Below are positions 7,594-17,974 of a stretch of 64,000 nucleotides of DNA, in pieces. Location: assembly GCA_001305115.1 (NCBI GenBank), contig BCAA01000001.1, positions 248,001 through 312,000 on the forward strand. The letters are read 5' to 3'. The stretch is from Clostridia bacterium UC5.1-1E11. GTDB taxonomy: Bacteria > Bacillota > Clostridia > Oscillospirales > Acutalibacteraceae. Made by a program: the position numbers and the translations under genes. Numbering within the stretch: position 1 is the first letter of the stretch; every line of letters starts with the position of its first letter. Below the pieces are notes generated by a model that worked only from the letters and a program-made list of their open reading frames with translations, was not told the DNA's origin and ran no database searches.

Positions 7594-9932
7594 TTAACTC
7601 TGCCAGAATGTGGTTACAACCTGTTCCAATTCTTTTACCGATCGGACCGTACGGGCATGTTGCCAGTGCAGTGGGAACAGTTCGCGGTAGGATGCAGTTG
7701 AAAAACGGCTGTCGATCAGCAGAACTATCCCGCGGTCCTGTTCACTGCGGATGACACGGCCGGCTGCCTGTAGGACTTTATTCATCCCCGGATATTGATA
7801 GGCAAAGGGAAATCCTGCACCATTTATCCGGTCATAGTAAGTGCGCAAGATTTCTTGCTCTGCGTTTACTTGGGGCAACCCCACCCCGACAATTGCCGTA
7901 CCAATCAACCGCTCTCCGCGCAGGTCTATTCCTTCCGCATAAATTCCGCCCAATACACAGAACCCCAGCAAAGTTTGCGGGCGGGCCACATCAAACTGCT
8001 CCAAGAATTCTCCCCTTGCCTCCTCAGTCATTCCAGAAGTCTGGAGCAAGGTGTCTACCTGCGGATAAAGCTCCCGAAAAACGCGGTAAACCTCATTCAT
8101 ATAGGAATAGGAGGGAAAATAGGCCAAATAATTTCCCCTTTTCCCCTGCAACAGGGCTTTTAATAATTCTGCTACAGGTCGTAGACTTCGCTCCCGATCC
8201 CGGTACTTGGTACTGACCCAATCGGCAACAAAAAGGCCCAGATTGGTGGAATCAAAAGGTGAGGGTAGCGCATACTTTTTTGTCGCCTCGTTGCCGCCCA
8301 AGATGGCAGTAAAATAGTCCAAAGGGGAAAGCGTCGCAGAGAACAGGATGGACGAACGCCCACGTTGCATCGCTTTGTCCAGCAAAAGGGATGGATCTAA
8401 GCAGAGAAGTTTGACAACCACTTCTCGCCGGTTTACAGTCACATAGGTGACAAAATGGTCATCATAGAGATCTGCAATCCGTAGAAAAAACCGTATATCA
8501 AAATAAAGTTGCAAAAGTTGCGGGTCTATCCGGACCGAACGGTGTTCCTCCGCCCACTCCTCCCAACAACCAACAAATCCATTTAGGGCATGCAAAAGCT
8601 CCTGAGGCAATTCCGTCTGCGTATAAGTTGATTGTTCTCCACAAGTCTTTCTTAAAGTGAGTATCTCTGCATTTACCAAACTGAGTGCTCGGTACAGCCT
8701 GCGCTGTTCTTTACCGATCGTCTTTCTTCCTTGTAAAACTGCCGTTTTATACAGAGTTGCAGAATACATTGCACGTGCACGGTCCACCAGGTTATGTGCT
8801 TCATCCACTAAAAAAACGTATTCCCCCGGGGATTCTCCAAAGAAACGTTTTAGATATACCACCGGATCAAACAGATAGTTGTAATCGCCGACAATCGCGT
8901 CGCACCAAAGAGCCGCATCCAAGGAGAGCTCAAAGGGACAGACGCAGTATTTTTTGCGCAGTCCTCTACTGCTTGTCTGGACACCGCTTCGACATCATGG
9001 ACCAATTCGTACAATGCTTGTTTGATGCGATCATAGTATCCAGCCGCGTAGGGGCATGCGTCCGGATTGCAATTTCGCTCTTCCAAAAAGCAAATGGAAT
9101 CCTTTGCCGTCAAGGTGATGGTTTTGAGATGCAGGCCCTTTTCACGCATTTGGCAGAACGCATCTTCGGCCGCTTTCCGAGTGACAGTCTTCGCTGTCAG
9201 ATAAAAGATACGCTCGGCTTTTCCCTCCCCCATCGCTTTCACCGCTGGAAATAATGTTGAAATCGTTTTGCCAATCCCTGTGGGAGCTTGACAAAAAAGC
9301 CGTCCCTTTGCCACAATGGTGCGATAAACCGCAGCCGCCAGCTTTCGTTGGCCAGAGCGGTATTCAGCAAAAGGGAACGGCATTGCACGAATGGTTGCAT
9401 CGCGCATCCGTCCCCAATCCCTCTGAATCACCGCCCATTTCTCGTATTGATCCAACAAATGTAGGTAAAACGTTTCCAACTCTTCAGCGGTATATAACCG
9501 CCGGAACCGGCGAATTTCTTCTGTATCCACCTGAAAGTAGGTAAGTTGAACCGAAATTTGTGTTATCCCTTGCTGCTTGCAATAAAAATGAGCATAGCAC
9601 ATGGCTTGGCCCCAATGGGCATGGTTAAAGTCCTCGGTGAGCATGGAGAACGGCGCCGCCGTTGTTTTAATCTCATCTATGGTCATCCCTCCAGCACTTG
9701 TAATAACCCCATCCGCACGTCCTTCCACCCGGTAAAGAAAGCCATTGCGTTCCGTCTGCTGGGACAAAAAGACCTCTGCCTGATAGGACTCTCCACCCTC
9801 TTTTTGCAAGCGGCGATGGATGCGCGCCCCTTCGCTGGCGCGGTCAACTCCACCAAAGCGGTTATCCAGGCTTCCGCTCTGCAACAAAAACTCCGCCAAT
9901 TTCTTGACCGATATGCGGATTTCATAGGGCAT
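7594..9932 (-). CDS. XPD/DinG-like iron-sulfur DNA helicase with N-terminal PD-(D/E)XK-like domain (frameshifted)
   Basis: Restored by one base, this is a 779-residue superfamily-2 helicase. Residues 1-170 contain GRADGVI...IDEIKTT (71-91), the acidic-ExK pattern of PD-(D/E)XK nucleases. Walker A is QAPTGIGKT (about 215-223), the DEAH box reads FLVDEAHN, and late motifs include AAGRVIRSEQDRG. Cysteines in CFLEERNCNPDACPYA and YCVCPFE supply the four ligands of the XPD-type 4Fe-4S cluster. The frames break at an A6 run (8950-8955); one more A gives AKKYCVCPFELSLDAALW. It acts in DNA repair or recombination by family analogy. Start has GGAGG; a repeated 102-nt element lies directly upstream. 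Confidence 0.87.
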
Positions 9933-9961
9933 TGTTTCTTCCCTCCTTCCTCCCGCGCAAC

Positions 9962-10063
9962 AAGGATACCCCCGTTTTTTAGAAACTCAAATATTTTTCC
10001 AGACAGAAAGAGGACGCCCCTTTCCTATGAATCGAAAAAATTCGTAGTTTTGGGACACCCTCT
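9962..10063. repeat. Copy 1 of a 102-nt intergenic repeat (terminator-like hairpin)
   Basis: This stretch matches 17871-17972 over the same 102 nt at roughly 85 percent identity. On the minus strand it folds into a two-part hairpin: AGAGGGTGTCCC pairs with GGGGCGTCCTCT using G-U wobbles, and CTACGAAT pairs with ATTCATAG, followed by TTTCTG. It sits 25 nt after the HD-hydrolase stop, where it could end that transcript. Confidence 0.75.
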
Positions 10064-10088
10064 CCAGAATTTAACAAGAATGCGCTCT

Positions 10089-10763
10089 TTATAGCAAGCG
10101 CGTATCGTTAATCATCAGTTCAAACTGTAGATCCAAGAATTGTGCCGCTTTTCGGCAGAGCACCATACGTGTCAGGAAAATTTCGAAGTACTCCATCACG
10201 GGGCAGATGGTTGTATCAATGACAATATTCAATACCACCGTACGATTTTCCAGATGGATTTCAAGTTCAGATCTCTCTACCGCATAATTGACGCGGTCAT
10301 GTATGTCCGCAGCTACGGTCTCTTTGTCACGTACACGCGAACGCCGTACATCGCTTTTATCTGAGAGAATCAGCGCTGCCGCAATAGGATTCACCGCGGA
10401 GGCCGTCCCCTCATCGTGATTGCCGATTGCAGCCACTACCAAGGCGATCTCCGCTGGATGCATCTGCATTTTGTTTAAAATAGTAAACGCCATCAAGGCG
10501 CCGCTCTGTGCGTGATCGGAACGATTGACCACATTGCCGATGTCGTGCATATAACCGGCAATCGCCGCCAATTCACAGGTTCGGTCATCGTAACCAAGGC
10601 TTTGCAAGATTTGCCTCGCTACATCGGAACTGCGCTTTGCATGGGCCAAACCATGCTCTGTAAAGCCAATGACGCCGAGATTCTGGTTTCCATTTTGGAT
10701 ATAAGCGTTGACTTCTTCACTTTTCCAAATTTCTTCAAAGGTTACTATCCGATAGGGTTCCAT
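10089..10763 (-). CDS. HD-domain metal-dependent phosphohydrolase
   Basis: The 224-residue protein carries an HD domain: GLAHAKRSSDVA (about residues 38-50) supplies the first His, AAIAGYMHDIGNVVNRSDHAQ (about 67-87) the HD pair, and IGNHDEGT (about 112-119) a later His-Asp. Such proteins hydrolyse phosphate esters of nucleotides or other substrates using bound metals; the substrate here is unknown. Start is ATG with GGGAGG 8 nt before it. It follows the PepV-like gene by about 20 nt on the same strand, so the two share a transcript that probably ends in the repeat hairpin. Confidence 0.85.
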   Translation of the reverse strand: MEPYRIVTFEEIWKSEEVNAYIQNGNQNLGVIGFTEHGLAHAKRSSDVARQILQSLGYDDRTCELAAIAGYMHDIGNVVNRSDHAQSGALMAFTILNKMQMHPAEIALVVAAIGNHDEGTASAVNPIAAALILSDKSDVRRSRVRDKETVAADIHDRVNYAVERSELEIHLENRTVVLNIVIDTTICPVMEYFEIFLTRMVLCRKAAQFLDLQFELMINDTRLL

Positions 10764-10783
10764 CAAAAGCCTCCCTTTGGCCT

Positions 10784-12163
10784 TCAGTCATCCACCGCCA
10801 TGTGGTACATTGCTTCTAAACAGATCTGTGCATGCAACATAAACCGGTCGATGTCAATGTTTTCATTCGTATTGTGGAGCCGGCGGTCCGGCTCATCCGG
10901 GAAAAAGGGGCCGAAGGCGACGCCTTTCCCTCCAAGTTCGCGTGCATAGGTCCCGCCGCCTGTGGAATAAAGCGGTGCAGGTTCGCCCATAAATGCTTTA
11001 TATGCATTTTGTAAAAGTGCAATAAACGGACGGTCCTCCGGAAGAAACAGCGGTTTCATATGCCCGCCTTCTTCTGAGAACACATCCTCAGCGCGTGCCG
11101 TTTTTTGAATGGTCTCAATCAGAGCAGCGCCATCCGTTGTCACGGGATAACGAATATCGATTGCAGCCGTACACAAAGACGCATCCGCATGCACAAGCCC
11201 TAGATTCAGCGTCAAGGGACCGGATTCTGCATCCTGCTGTTGAATCCCCATGGACGAGCCATCCAATTCGACCCCAATATGTTTCTGTAAGAAGGCCGGA
11301 AGAGTGCCCAATTGTTCCTGCGTAAACACTTCAAAGAGCAATGCCAGCAAATGGGTAGCGGCATTAAACCCTTCTTGTGGCTGCATCGCATGAGAAGCAG
11401 TCCCTGCCGAAGTAATACGCGCCCCTTCATCCGTCTCTTCCATTGTAAAACGTCCCTCTACAATCCCGATTGCAGCGCGCAAACGTTCCCGGTCGTCCCG
11501 TGTACACGCTACTTCCGCACATGCACCGGCCGGTACCGCATTGACCACCGTTCCGGCAGTAAAACTCTTTAACACCGTCGAGTCGTTCGGTGCAGAAAAA
11601 TTCATGCGCAAAATGCCCTTTTCCCGGTTACAAACTCCATATTCTGAATCCGGCGTAAATCCCATCACCGGCATAGGTTCCTTCTCAAAATAGCGCTCCA
11701 GATCGTCGCTCCCGGTCTCCTCGCCGGCGCCAAAGATCGTACGGATACGGCGCTTTGTCACTACCTGTTCATCCTGTAAAACCTTCAAGCAGTACAGGGA
11801 TACTACAGCAGCCCCTTTATCATCCGCCACACCGCGGCCAAAGTACTGATTGCCGATCTTAGTCATTGTAAAGGGATCGGTATCCCATCCATCGCCCGCC
11901 GGAACTACATCCACATGGGAGAGTACTGCCGCGATCTCCTCGCCCTCTCCGTACTCTGCGTGGCCAGCATAGTTTCCGACATTCCGAGTCGGAAATCCCA
12001 ATTTCTCCGCAATCTCTAAAATGCACTGAAGTGCCTGCGCCGGCGCAGTTCCAAAAGGCTTTCCAGGTTCCGCTTCCCCACGCACGGAAGGAACCGCAAT
12101 CAAACGGGCCAAATCAGCAAAAATCTCATCTTGATATTTTAAAATCTTATTTCCAAAATGCAA
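10784..12163 (-). CDS. pepV: M20-family dipeptidase, PepV-like
   Basis: A 459-residue cytosolic zinc peptidase that likely cleaves dipeptides. Metal-ligand motifs are clear: LSHVDVVPAGDGW (His and catalytic Asp), GRGVADDKGA (bridging Asp), GAGEETGSDD (catalytic Glu pair), DSEYG and the late STGGGTYAREL loop with its His-containing neighbour. Length and the inserted lid region fit PepV rather than short M20 enzymes. I choose a TTG start at 12163 because AAAGGAGC lies 7 nt upstream; in-frame ATGs further upstream lie in the promoter. Transcribed with the downstream HD gene. Confidence 0.88.
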   Translation of the reverse strand: MHFGNKILKYQDEIFADLARLIAVPSVRGEAEPGKPFGTAPAQALQCILEIAEKLGFPTRNVGNYAGHAEYGEGEEIAAVLSHVDVVPAGDGWDTDPFTMTKIGNQYFGRGVADDKGAAVVSLYCLKVLQDEQVVTKRRIRTIFGAGEETGSDDLERYFEKEPMPVMGFTPDSEYGVCNREKGILRMNFSAPNDSTVLKSFTAGTVVNAVPAGACAEVACTRDDRERLRAAIGIVEGRFTMEETDEGARITSAGTASHAMQPQEGFNAATHLLALLFEVFTQEQLGTLPAFLQKHIGVELDGSSMGIQQQDAESGPLTLNLGLVHADASLCTAAIDIRYPVTTDGAALIETIQKTARAEDVFSEEGGHMKPLFLPEDRPFIALLQNAYKAFMGEPAPLYSTGGGTYARELGGKGVAFGPFFPDEPDRRLHNTNENIDIDRFMLHAQICLEAMYHMAVDD

Positions 12164-12194
12164 ATTACTCGCTCCTTTCATTCCATTTGCATCC

Positions 12195-12203
12195 ATTATA
12201 CCA
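12195..12203 (-). promoter_or_regulatory. Extended -10 promoter of pepV
   Basis: Minus-strand TG-G-TATAAT, 30 nt upstream of the TTG start. No good -35 at 17 nt, which is normal for an extended -10 element. Confidence 0.5.
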
Positions 12204-12306
12204 TAAAGCATTCCCAAAATCAGGAGAAAATGGATTTTCTATCCCGCATTTCTTTAAAAATCTTGTTAAAGAGGCCGATCTTTGCGAAGAAACTTGGAAT
12301 CCTATA

Positions 12307-12335
12307 TTGCTGAACAGACAAATATTTGGTATAAT
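12307..12335 (+). promoter_or_regulatory. Promoter of the ppx-ppk1 module
   Basis: Plus-strand -35 TTGCTG (12307-12312) and -10 TATAAT (12330-12335), spacer 17 nt, followed by an AT-rich initiation region. Confidence 0.65.
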
Positions 12336-12481
12336 TAACTATAAATTACCGATAAGTTTTTCATATTACCATAGCAAGACGCCGGAAACTTCTATGCATA
12401 CCACGGCGTCATTCCTGTTCAATCCTTCTCCATCGGAATGGCATATTCCTATGTTTGAAACTATGAGTAGGTGGTGTACAA

Positions 12482-14034
12482 ATGAACAAAAAGAAGGGCG
12501 GAAAAATTGCCGCTGTGATCGACATTGGTTCCAATCTGTTGAAAATGCGGATTTGCCAGCTCCGAAAAGGAGAGATCATCAGCCTTGACCGCCTGCAGTA
12601 TCCCCTCTGTCTGGGCCATGAAGTCTTTACCGGAGGAAAAATCAGTTTTGAAAGCTTGCGTGAGCTTTCCAGTATTTTGCAGGGATACAGCGAAATCATG
12701 GCAGAATACGGTACAGATCAATATAAAGTGGTCGCTACTACAGCCCTGCGAGAGGCAAAAACAGTGCCTACGTTTTGGATCAACTGAAGATTCAAAACGA
12801 TATGACGGTTGAGATTTTAGAGGATGGTCAGGAAAAGACACTGATCTATTCGGAAATTCTCGCCAGCCTGCGAACGATGGCTCCGCAAAAGATTGGCAAT
12901 GCGCTGATCTCTTACATCGGTGCGGGCACCATTGGGCTGTCCGTCTTCGACGGCCAGAACATGGTCTTTTCGCAGAACGTCCCTATGGGGGCGTTAAAGC
13001 TTCACGACATGCTCGGAAGCATCCAGGAGGAAACCGACTCATTTTACGTCGTAGTTGAAGAATATCTGGATTCTATCATCGGACGCATCCGCCTCCCCCA
13101 ACCGGAGGGGGGGTTCGAAAGCTTGGTGCTCACCGGCAATGAGATCGAATTGATCGCCAAAATCTGCGGAATTGAACCCGAAAATGGCCGGTATATCATC
13201 AAAGCAAAACAGATCAAAAACCTGTTCAAGGAGGTCCGTTCCCTTTCCAAGGAGAAAATCAGCGACCGGTTCGGCATTGAGGAAGAGGTTGCCGAGCTGC
13301 TCTATTCGGCGTTGGCTATCTATGTCCGGTTGATGCAGTTTGTCAAAGCGGATTATATCATTGCACCAAAGGTAGACCTCTGGTTTGCCCTCATGAAACA
13401 AATGCTGATTCCCAAGAGTGCAAATGAATACGCAGAGCATGTGCGCATCAACGCCCTCTCCTGTGCCAGGGCGATGGCCCGCATTTACAATGTCAACGAA
13501 CGTCACACAGAGAACATCTGTAAATTTGCATGTAAGATTTTTGACAAGATGAAAGGAACGCACGGTCTGGACCGGCGCAAGAGGTTGCTTTTAGAGCTCG
13601 CCGCCATTATGCACGACTGCGGTCACTATGTCAACGCGAAGGAACATCTTTCCAGCTCTTTTGACCTCTTAAAGAATATCGATCTCTATGGAATGACCGC
13701 CGAAGAAATGCGCATCATCGCATATATCGCACGGTACAACGAATACGATGTACCCAATTATGACGGACTCGAGTTCATTCGGCTTCGGGAATCTACGAGG
13801 CTGGTCATTTCCAAGTTGGTGGCGATTTTCCGCTTGGCAAATGCATTGGACAAATCGCAGAAACAAAAACTCGACGATATTAAAGTGCGCCTGGATAAGG
13901 ACCGCCTGTTGATTACAGGAGAAAGCAACGAAAACCTCTATCTTGAAAAATGGGCATTTGAGCAGACGGCCCCCTTCTTCAAGGAAGTGTTCGGTATCAA
14001 GCCGGAATTGACCATCAAGTCCACGATGATCTGA
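12482..14034 (+). CDS. ppx: Ppx/GppA exopolyphosphatase with C-terminal HD domain (frameshifted)
   Basis: With one base restored this is a 517-residue Ppx/GppA phosphatase that degrades polyphosphate or pppGpp. AAVIDIGSNLLKMRI (residues 9-23) is the first actin-fold phosphate loop, and YIGAGTIGLSVFD is the second, where family members usually read D/E-x-GGGS. The C-terminal part has an HD-type site, LELAAIMHDCGHYVNAKEHL, as in longer Ppx proteins. The frames part at an A5 run (12757-12761); six A would give REAKNSAYVLDQLKIQ, the expected continuation. A GGTGG ribosome-binding site precedes the ATG. It lies 56 nt upstream of ppk1, giving a synthesis/degradation pair for polyphosphate. Confidence 0.87.
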
Positions 14035-14090
14035 GCGATCTTCCCCTGGTTACGCAGGGGTGAATACTATAAAAAAGGCTGCGTGGTTTT

Positions 14091-16218
14091 ATGAACGAAA
14101 AAAATGAAAAAATGGATAAGCAGCGGCTTCCCTTTATCAATCGGGAATTGAGCTGGATGGATTTCAATGCCCGTGTCCTGGAAGAGGCCTTTGAAAAGGA
14201 AAATCCAGTTATGGAGCGAATCCGCTTTCTCTCGATCACTGCTTCCAATCTGGACGAATTTTTCATGGTGCGTGTGGCCGGTGTGAAAGAGCAGGTGGAA
14301 TCCGGCTATAACAAGCCCGATTTTTCCGGGCTGACGCCTGCAAAACTGTTGCCACAACTGAATACAAAAATCTATGGTTTCTCCGAGCGGCAGTATTCCT
14401 GCCTGCATCGGTCCATTGTCCCTGCACTCAAGAAGAATGGCATCCTCTTCGTAACGCCGGACGAGATGAACGAAAAACAGACCGCCTTCATCTCCGATTA
14501 TTTTGACAAAGTCCTATTTCCTGTGCTTACGCCACTGGCTGTGGACCGCAGCCGTCCCTTTCCCTTCCTGGCAAATAAAAGCCTGAATTTGGCAGTCCGC
14601 TTAAAAAAGCAAAAAATCGGAGGAATCCTATTTTGCAGTGGTGCAGGTTCCAAGCATCCTCTCTCGCTTCTTGGAAATCCCCTGCGCGGAAGGGCGCATG
14701 TTCGTTCTTCTCGAAGATGTGATTACCTATAAGCTGGAATCGTTGTTTGAACTCAACGAAATCCAAGCAAGCTGTCCTTTCCGCATCACCCGTAACTCCG
14801 ATTTGGAGATCGACGAGGAGGCGGAAGATCTTCTCAGCGAAATCAAAAAGTCGATCAAGCGGCGTAAGCGCGGCAAGCCTGTGCGCCTGGAGCTGCTCCA
14901 GCGCTGTGACAAGGAAACCAAAGAATTCTTAATCGAAATGTTGGAAATCCAAAAGAGTGAAATCTACGAAGTCCCCGGTCCGTTGGATTTGACCTTCCTT
15001 TCAAAATTTGCAAACCTTCCGGGATGCGAGCAGCTTTGCTTCAAACCGATTAAACCGGTCTATCCGCCGGCAGCATTCTGGGGTTATGACGACATGTTTG
15101 AGGCCATTCGTGACAAGGACCGCATGGTGCATCATCCCTATGAAAGCTTTGAATGTGTAGTGGATTTTGTCCGGCAGGCGGCCGAAGACGAAAATGTGTT
15201 GGCAATCAAACAGACGCTTTACCGCGTAAGCGGACACTCTCCGATTGTTGCCGCATTGATCCGGGCCGCAGAAAATGGCAAACAGGTCACCGTCCTGGTT
15301 GAGCTCAAAGCGCGTTTTGACGAGGAGAACAACATTCTTTGGGCGAAAAAATTGGAAGAAGCCGGTTGCCATGTCATCTACGGTTTGGCAGGTTTAAAGA
15401 CACACTGCAAAATTCTTCTGGTGGTACGCCGAGACGAAGATGGAATCCGGCGGTATCTCCACATGGCTACCGGAAACTATAATGATTCAACCGCTAAAAT
15501 CTACACGGACATCGGCGTTTTCACTTGCAAAGAACCATTCGGGCGGGATGCCTCTTCCCTGTTTAATGTGTTGACCGGGTATTCCCTTCCGCCGGAATAC
15601 AACAAATTTGCAGTTGCTCCCCACGGTTTGCGGGAATTCTTCGTGCGGATGATTCAAAAAGAGATCGACAACTCTTTGGCCGGCCTTCCCTGTGGGATTA
15701 CCGCCAAGGTCAACTCCCTGGTGGACCCGGAAATGATTGAATTGCTCTATCAGGCTTCCCAGGCCAATGTTCCGATTCGTCTAATTGTGCGCGGGATTTG
15801 TTGCTTGGTGCCAGGGCTTCCGGGCATCAGCGAAAACATTACAGTGATTAGCATCGTGGGGCAGCTCTTAGAGCACAGCCGTATTTTTAAATTCGAAAAT
15901 GCCGGGAATCCTAAAATTTATATGGGCAGCGCCGACTGGATGCCCCGCAATTTAGACCGTCGTGTCGAGCTAGTGTTCCCCATTGAGGATGAGGATTTAA
16001 AAGAACGTGCTTTTGACATTTTGGAGACCATGTGGAACGACAACCTCAACGCGCGGATGCTTCGTTCCGATACCACCTACGAACATATTGATCGACGTGG
16101 AAAGACGTCCCACAATTGTCAAGTAGAATTCTCTGCCATGGCACAAAAGGCTGTGAAGGCCTTGCAGGTGCCGGATGCTTCCAAGCCGTATAAGCCCATT
16201 CGCAGTACGGCAGAATAA
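14091..16218 (+). CDS. ppk1: Polyphosphate kinase 1 (frameshifted)
   Basis: Ppk1 reversibly builds polyphosphate from ATP. The corrected product is 708 residues, normal for the family. The N-terminal domain reads INRELSWMDFNARVLEEA, followed by NLDEFFMVRVAG; the catalytic C-terminal half has LKTHCKILLVVRR with the phosphorylated His, and HMATGNYND. The frame breaks between two neighbouring A6 runs (14603-14608 and 14611-14616); removing one A gives an AVRLK...SEESYFAVVQVPS reading. The second half on its own has no ribosome-binding site, so two separate genes are unlikely. A single indel in an enzyme paired with an equally frameshifted ppx points to sequence error. Confidence 0.88.
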
Positions 16219-16387
16219 GATAGCCTTTTCCCTTGAACGGGAGACAAAATGCATCCCTCTTTCTGTGGAGGGTATGGAAAAATCTTTGTACTCTGCTATT
16301 CCTCTTGGGATTTGCAATGTCAGCAAGACATTTTTCCTTCGGAATTTCGGCGTAATAAAAAATGATGTAAAAAAGGATGTGGCTTTC

Positions 16388-17463
16388 ATGAAAAGAATTG
16401 GTATTTTGACGAGCGGCGGAGACTGTCAGGGCCTCAACGCCTCCATCCGCGGCGTTGCAAAAGCGCTGTATGAAGAGTTTGGCGATAATGTGGAAATCTA
16501 TGGCATTAACGACGGTTACCGCGGCTTGATCGAAGGCAATTACAAGCGCATGAAACCGGAGAATTTCTCCGGCATCCTGACGCTCGGCGGCACAATTTTA
16601 GGCACTTCCCGCCAGCCATTTAAGCTGATGCGCGTCATTGACGAGAACAGCGGCGATAAGGTCAAAAATATGAAAGACAACTATAAAAAATGAAGTTGGA
16701 TTGTTTGGTCATTTTGGGTGGCAACGGCACGCATAAGACTGCCAATCTGCTCAGCGAAGAGGGTCTGAATGTTGTGACGCTTCCAAAAACCATCGACAAC
16801 GATGTCTGGGGAACCGACATGACCTTTGGCTTTTACAGCGCCATGAATATTGCCGCAAACGTATTGGACTGCATCCATACCACCGCTACTTCACACGGGC
16901 GTGTATTCATTGTGGAGATTATGGGTCATAAAGTCGGCTGGCTCACCCTATATGCAGGAATCGCCGGCGGCGCCGACGTCATCCTCCTTCCAGAAATTCC
17001 GTACGACATCGACAGTGTGGTCAAAACCATCCGGCAGCGGAATGAATCTGGCAAGCGTTTTTCCATTCTTGCTGTAGCGGAAGGGGTTATGTCCAAGGAG
17101 GAAGCCAAACTCAGCAAGAAGGAATTCAAAGCTGTACGCGCAAATATGGCATACCCCTCGATTTCTTACCGTCTGGCCAAAGAGATTGGCGATAAGACCG
17201 GGCAAGAAATCCGTGTAACAGTACCCGGACATTTTCAGCGCGGCGGCAGTCCATGCCCCTATGACCGTGTACTTTCCACACGTTTCGGCGCTGCAGCGGC
17301 AAAGCTGATTGTACAAAAGCAGTATGGCAACATGGTCGCATTGCAAAATGGACAGATTGTCCCCGTGCCGCTGTCGGAGGTCGCTGGCAAGCTCAAAACC
17401 GTTCCAAAGGACTGCGACGTCATCCAGACCGGACGGGATATTGGCATCTGCTTTGGCGACTGA
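16388..17463 (+). CDS. pfkA: 6-phosphofructokinase (frameshifted)
   Basis: PFK phosphorylates fructose 6-phosphate in glycolysis. It starts MKRIGILTSGGDCQGLNASI, the phosphate-binding opening, then VILGGNGTHKTANLL, PKTIDNDVWGTDMTFGF, and the substrate-binding IMGHKVGWL. The usual GGDGT is GGNGT here, and the residue before TIDND is Lys as in pyrophosphate-type or mixed-group PFKs while the Gly typical of ATP enzymes is kept after Asn, so the phosphoryl donor is uncertain. Two frames meet at an A6 run (16685-16690); A7 yields NYKKMKLDCLVILGG and 358 residues. It lies downstream of ppk1 with a 169-nt gap and ahead of a small membrane-protein gene. Confidence 0.88.
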
Positions 17464-17483
17464 TCGCAGAGGAGGTTTTCATC

Positions 17484-17732
17484 TTGTTTGATTTGGAAAA
17501 ACACCATAAGTTTTTAAAGATTCTCGGTGCAATCGGAATGACAGCTGCTGCATTAGGGGTTCTACTCACTGCGGTAAGCGGTTGGGTGATTTGGAAATGG
17601 GTCCGCTGCATGGATACCGTACAGAAATCCTTACCTACTATAAAAAAAGCGTCTGCTTTATATATTGAAAGGCACGAAAAGGAGCTGGACGATGAATATT
17701 GCACCGACGATAGCGACTGTATCCCCTTTTAA
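17484..17732 (+). CDS. Small single-pass membrane protein
   Basis: An 82-residue protein with a TTG start supported by GAGGAGG 8 nt upstream. One hydrophobic helix spans about residues 12-38 (LKILGAIGMTAAALGVLLTA...), followed by a basic segment and an acidic C terminus DDEYCTDDSDCIPF with two Cys. I do not recognise a family. It lies 20 nt after pfkA on the same strand and is followed by a terminator, so it is the last gene of that transcript. Confidence 0.65.
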   Translation: MFDLEKHHKFLKILGAIGMTAAALGVLLTAVSGWVIWKWVRCMDTVQKSLPTIKKASALYIERHEKELDDEYCTDDSDCIPF

Positions 17733-17841
17733 AGTCTAAAATTTTTCTAAGCATGAGAATCGCATCCCATACAAAAATTTGTAAGTTGCGAATTCTTTCA
17801 ATAAACTTGAAAAGTATAGCCAAAAGAACTACAACGGAAAT

Positions 17842-17890
17842 GAGGGTATCCTTAAGCCATTTCACGGCCTAAGGATACCCTCGTTTTTTT
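17842..17890 (+). terminator. Intrinsic terminator after the pfkA transcript
   Basis: A 13-bp perfect stem (GAGGGTATCCTTA / TAAGGATACCCTC) with a 15-nt loop is followed by G and T7. Its right arm is the left end of repeat copy 2. Confidence 0.85.
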
Positions 17891-17972
17891 AGAAACCCAG
17901 ATATTTTTTCAAACAGAAAGAGATTGCCCCTTTCCTATGAATCCAAAGATTCGTAGTTTGGGGGCACCCTCT
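17871..17972. repeat. Copy 2 of the 102-nt intergenic repeat
   Basis: Aligns end to end with 9962-10063. The minus-strand fold is kept: AGAGGGTGCCCC pairs with GGGGCAATCTCT, and CTACGAAT pairs with ATTCATAG around a short loop, then TTTCTGTTTG. It lies directly after the comEA stop and so would end the long minus-strand operon. Confidence 0.75.
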
Positions 17973-17974
17973 TT

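Larger units (their letters stand above)
12164..12481. other. Divergent intergenic region with two promoters
   Basis: This 318-nt gap between pepV (minus) and ppx (plus) holds an extended -10 for pepV (TGGTATAAT, minus strand at 12195-12203) and a consensus promoter for ppx (12307-12335). The ppx leader, about 140 nt, contains an inverted repeat GACGCCG (12378-12384) / CGGCGTC (12404-12410). No coding frame is convincing. Confidence 0.5.
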
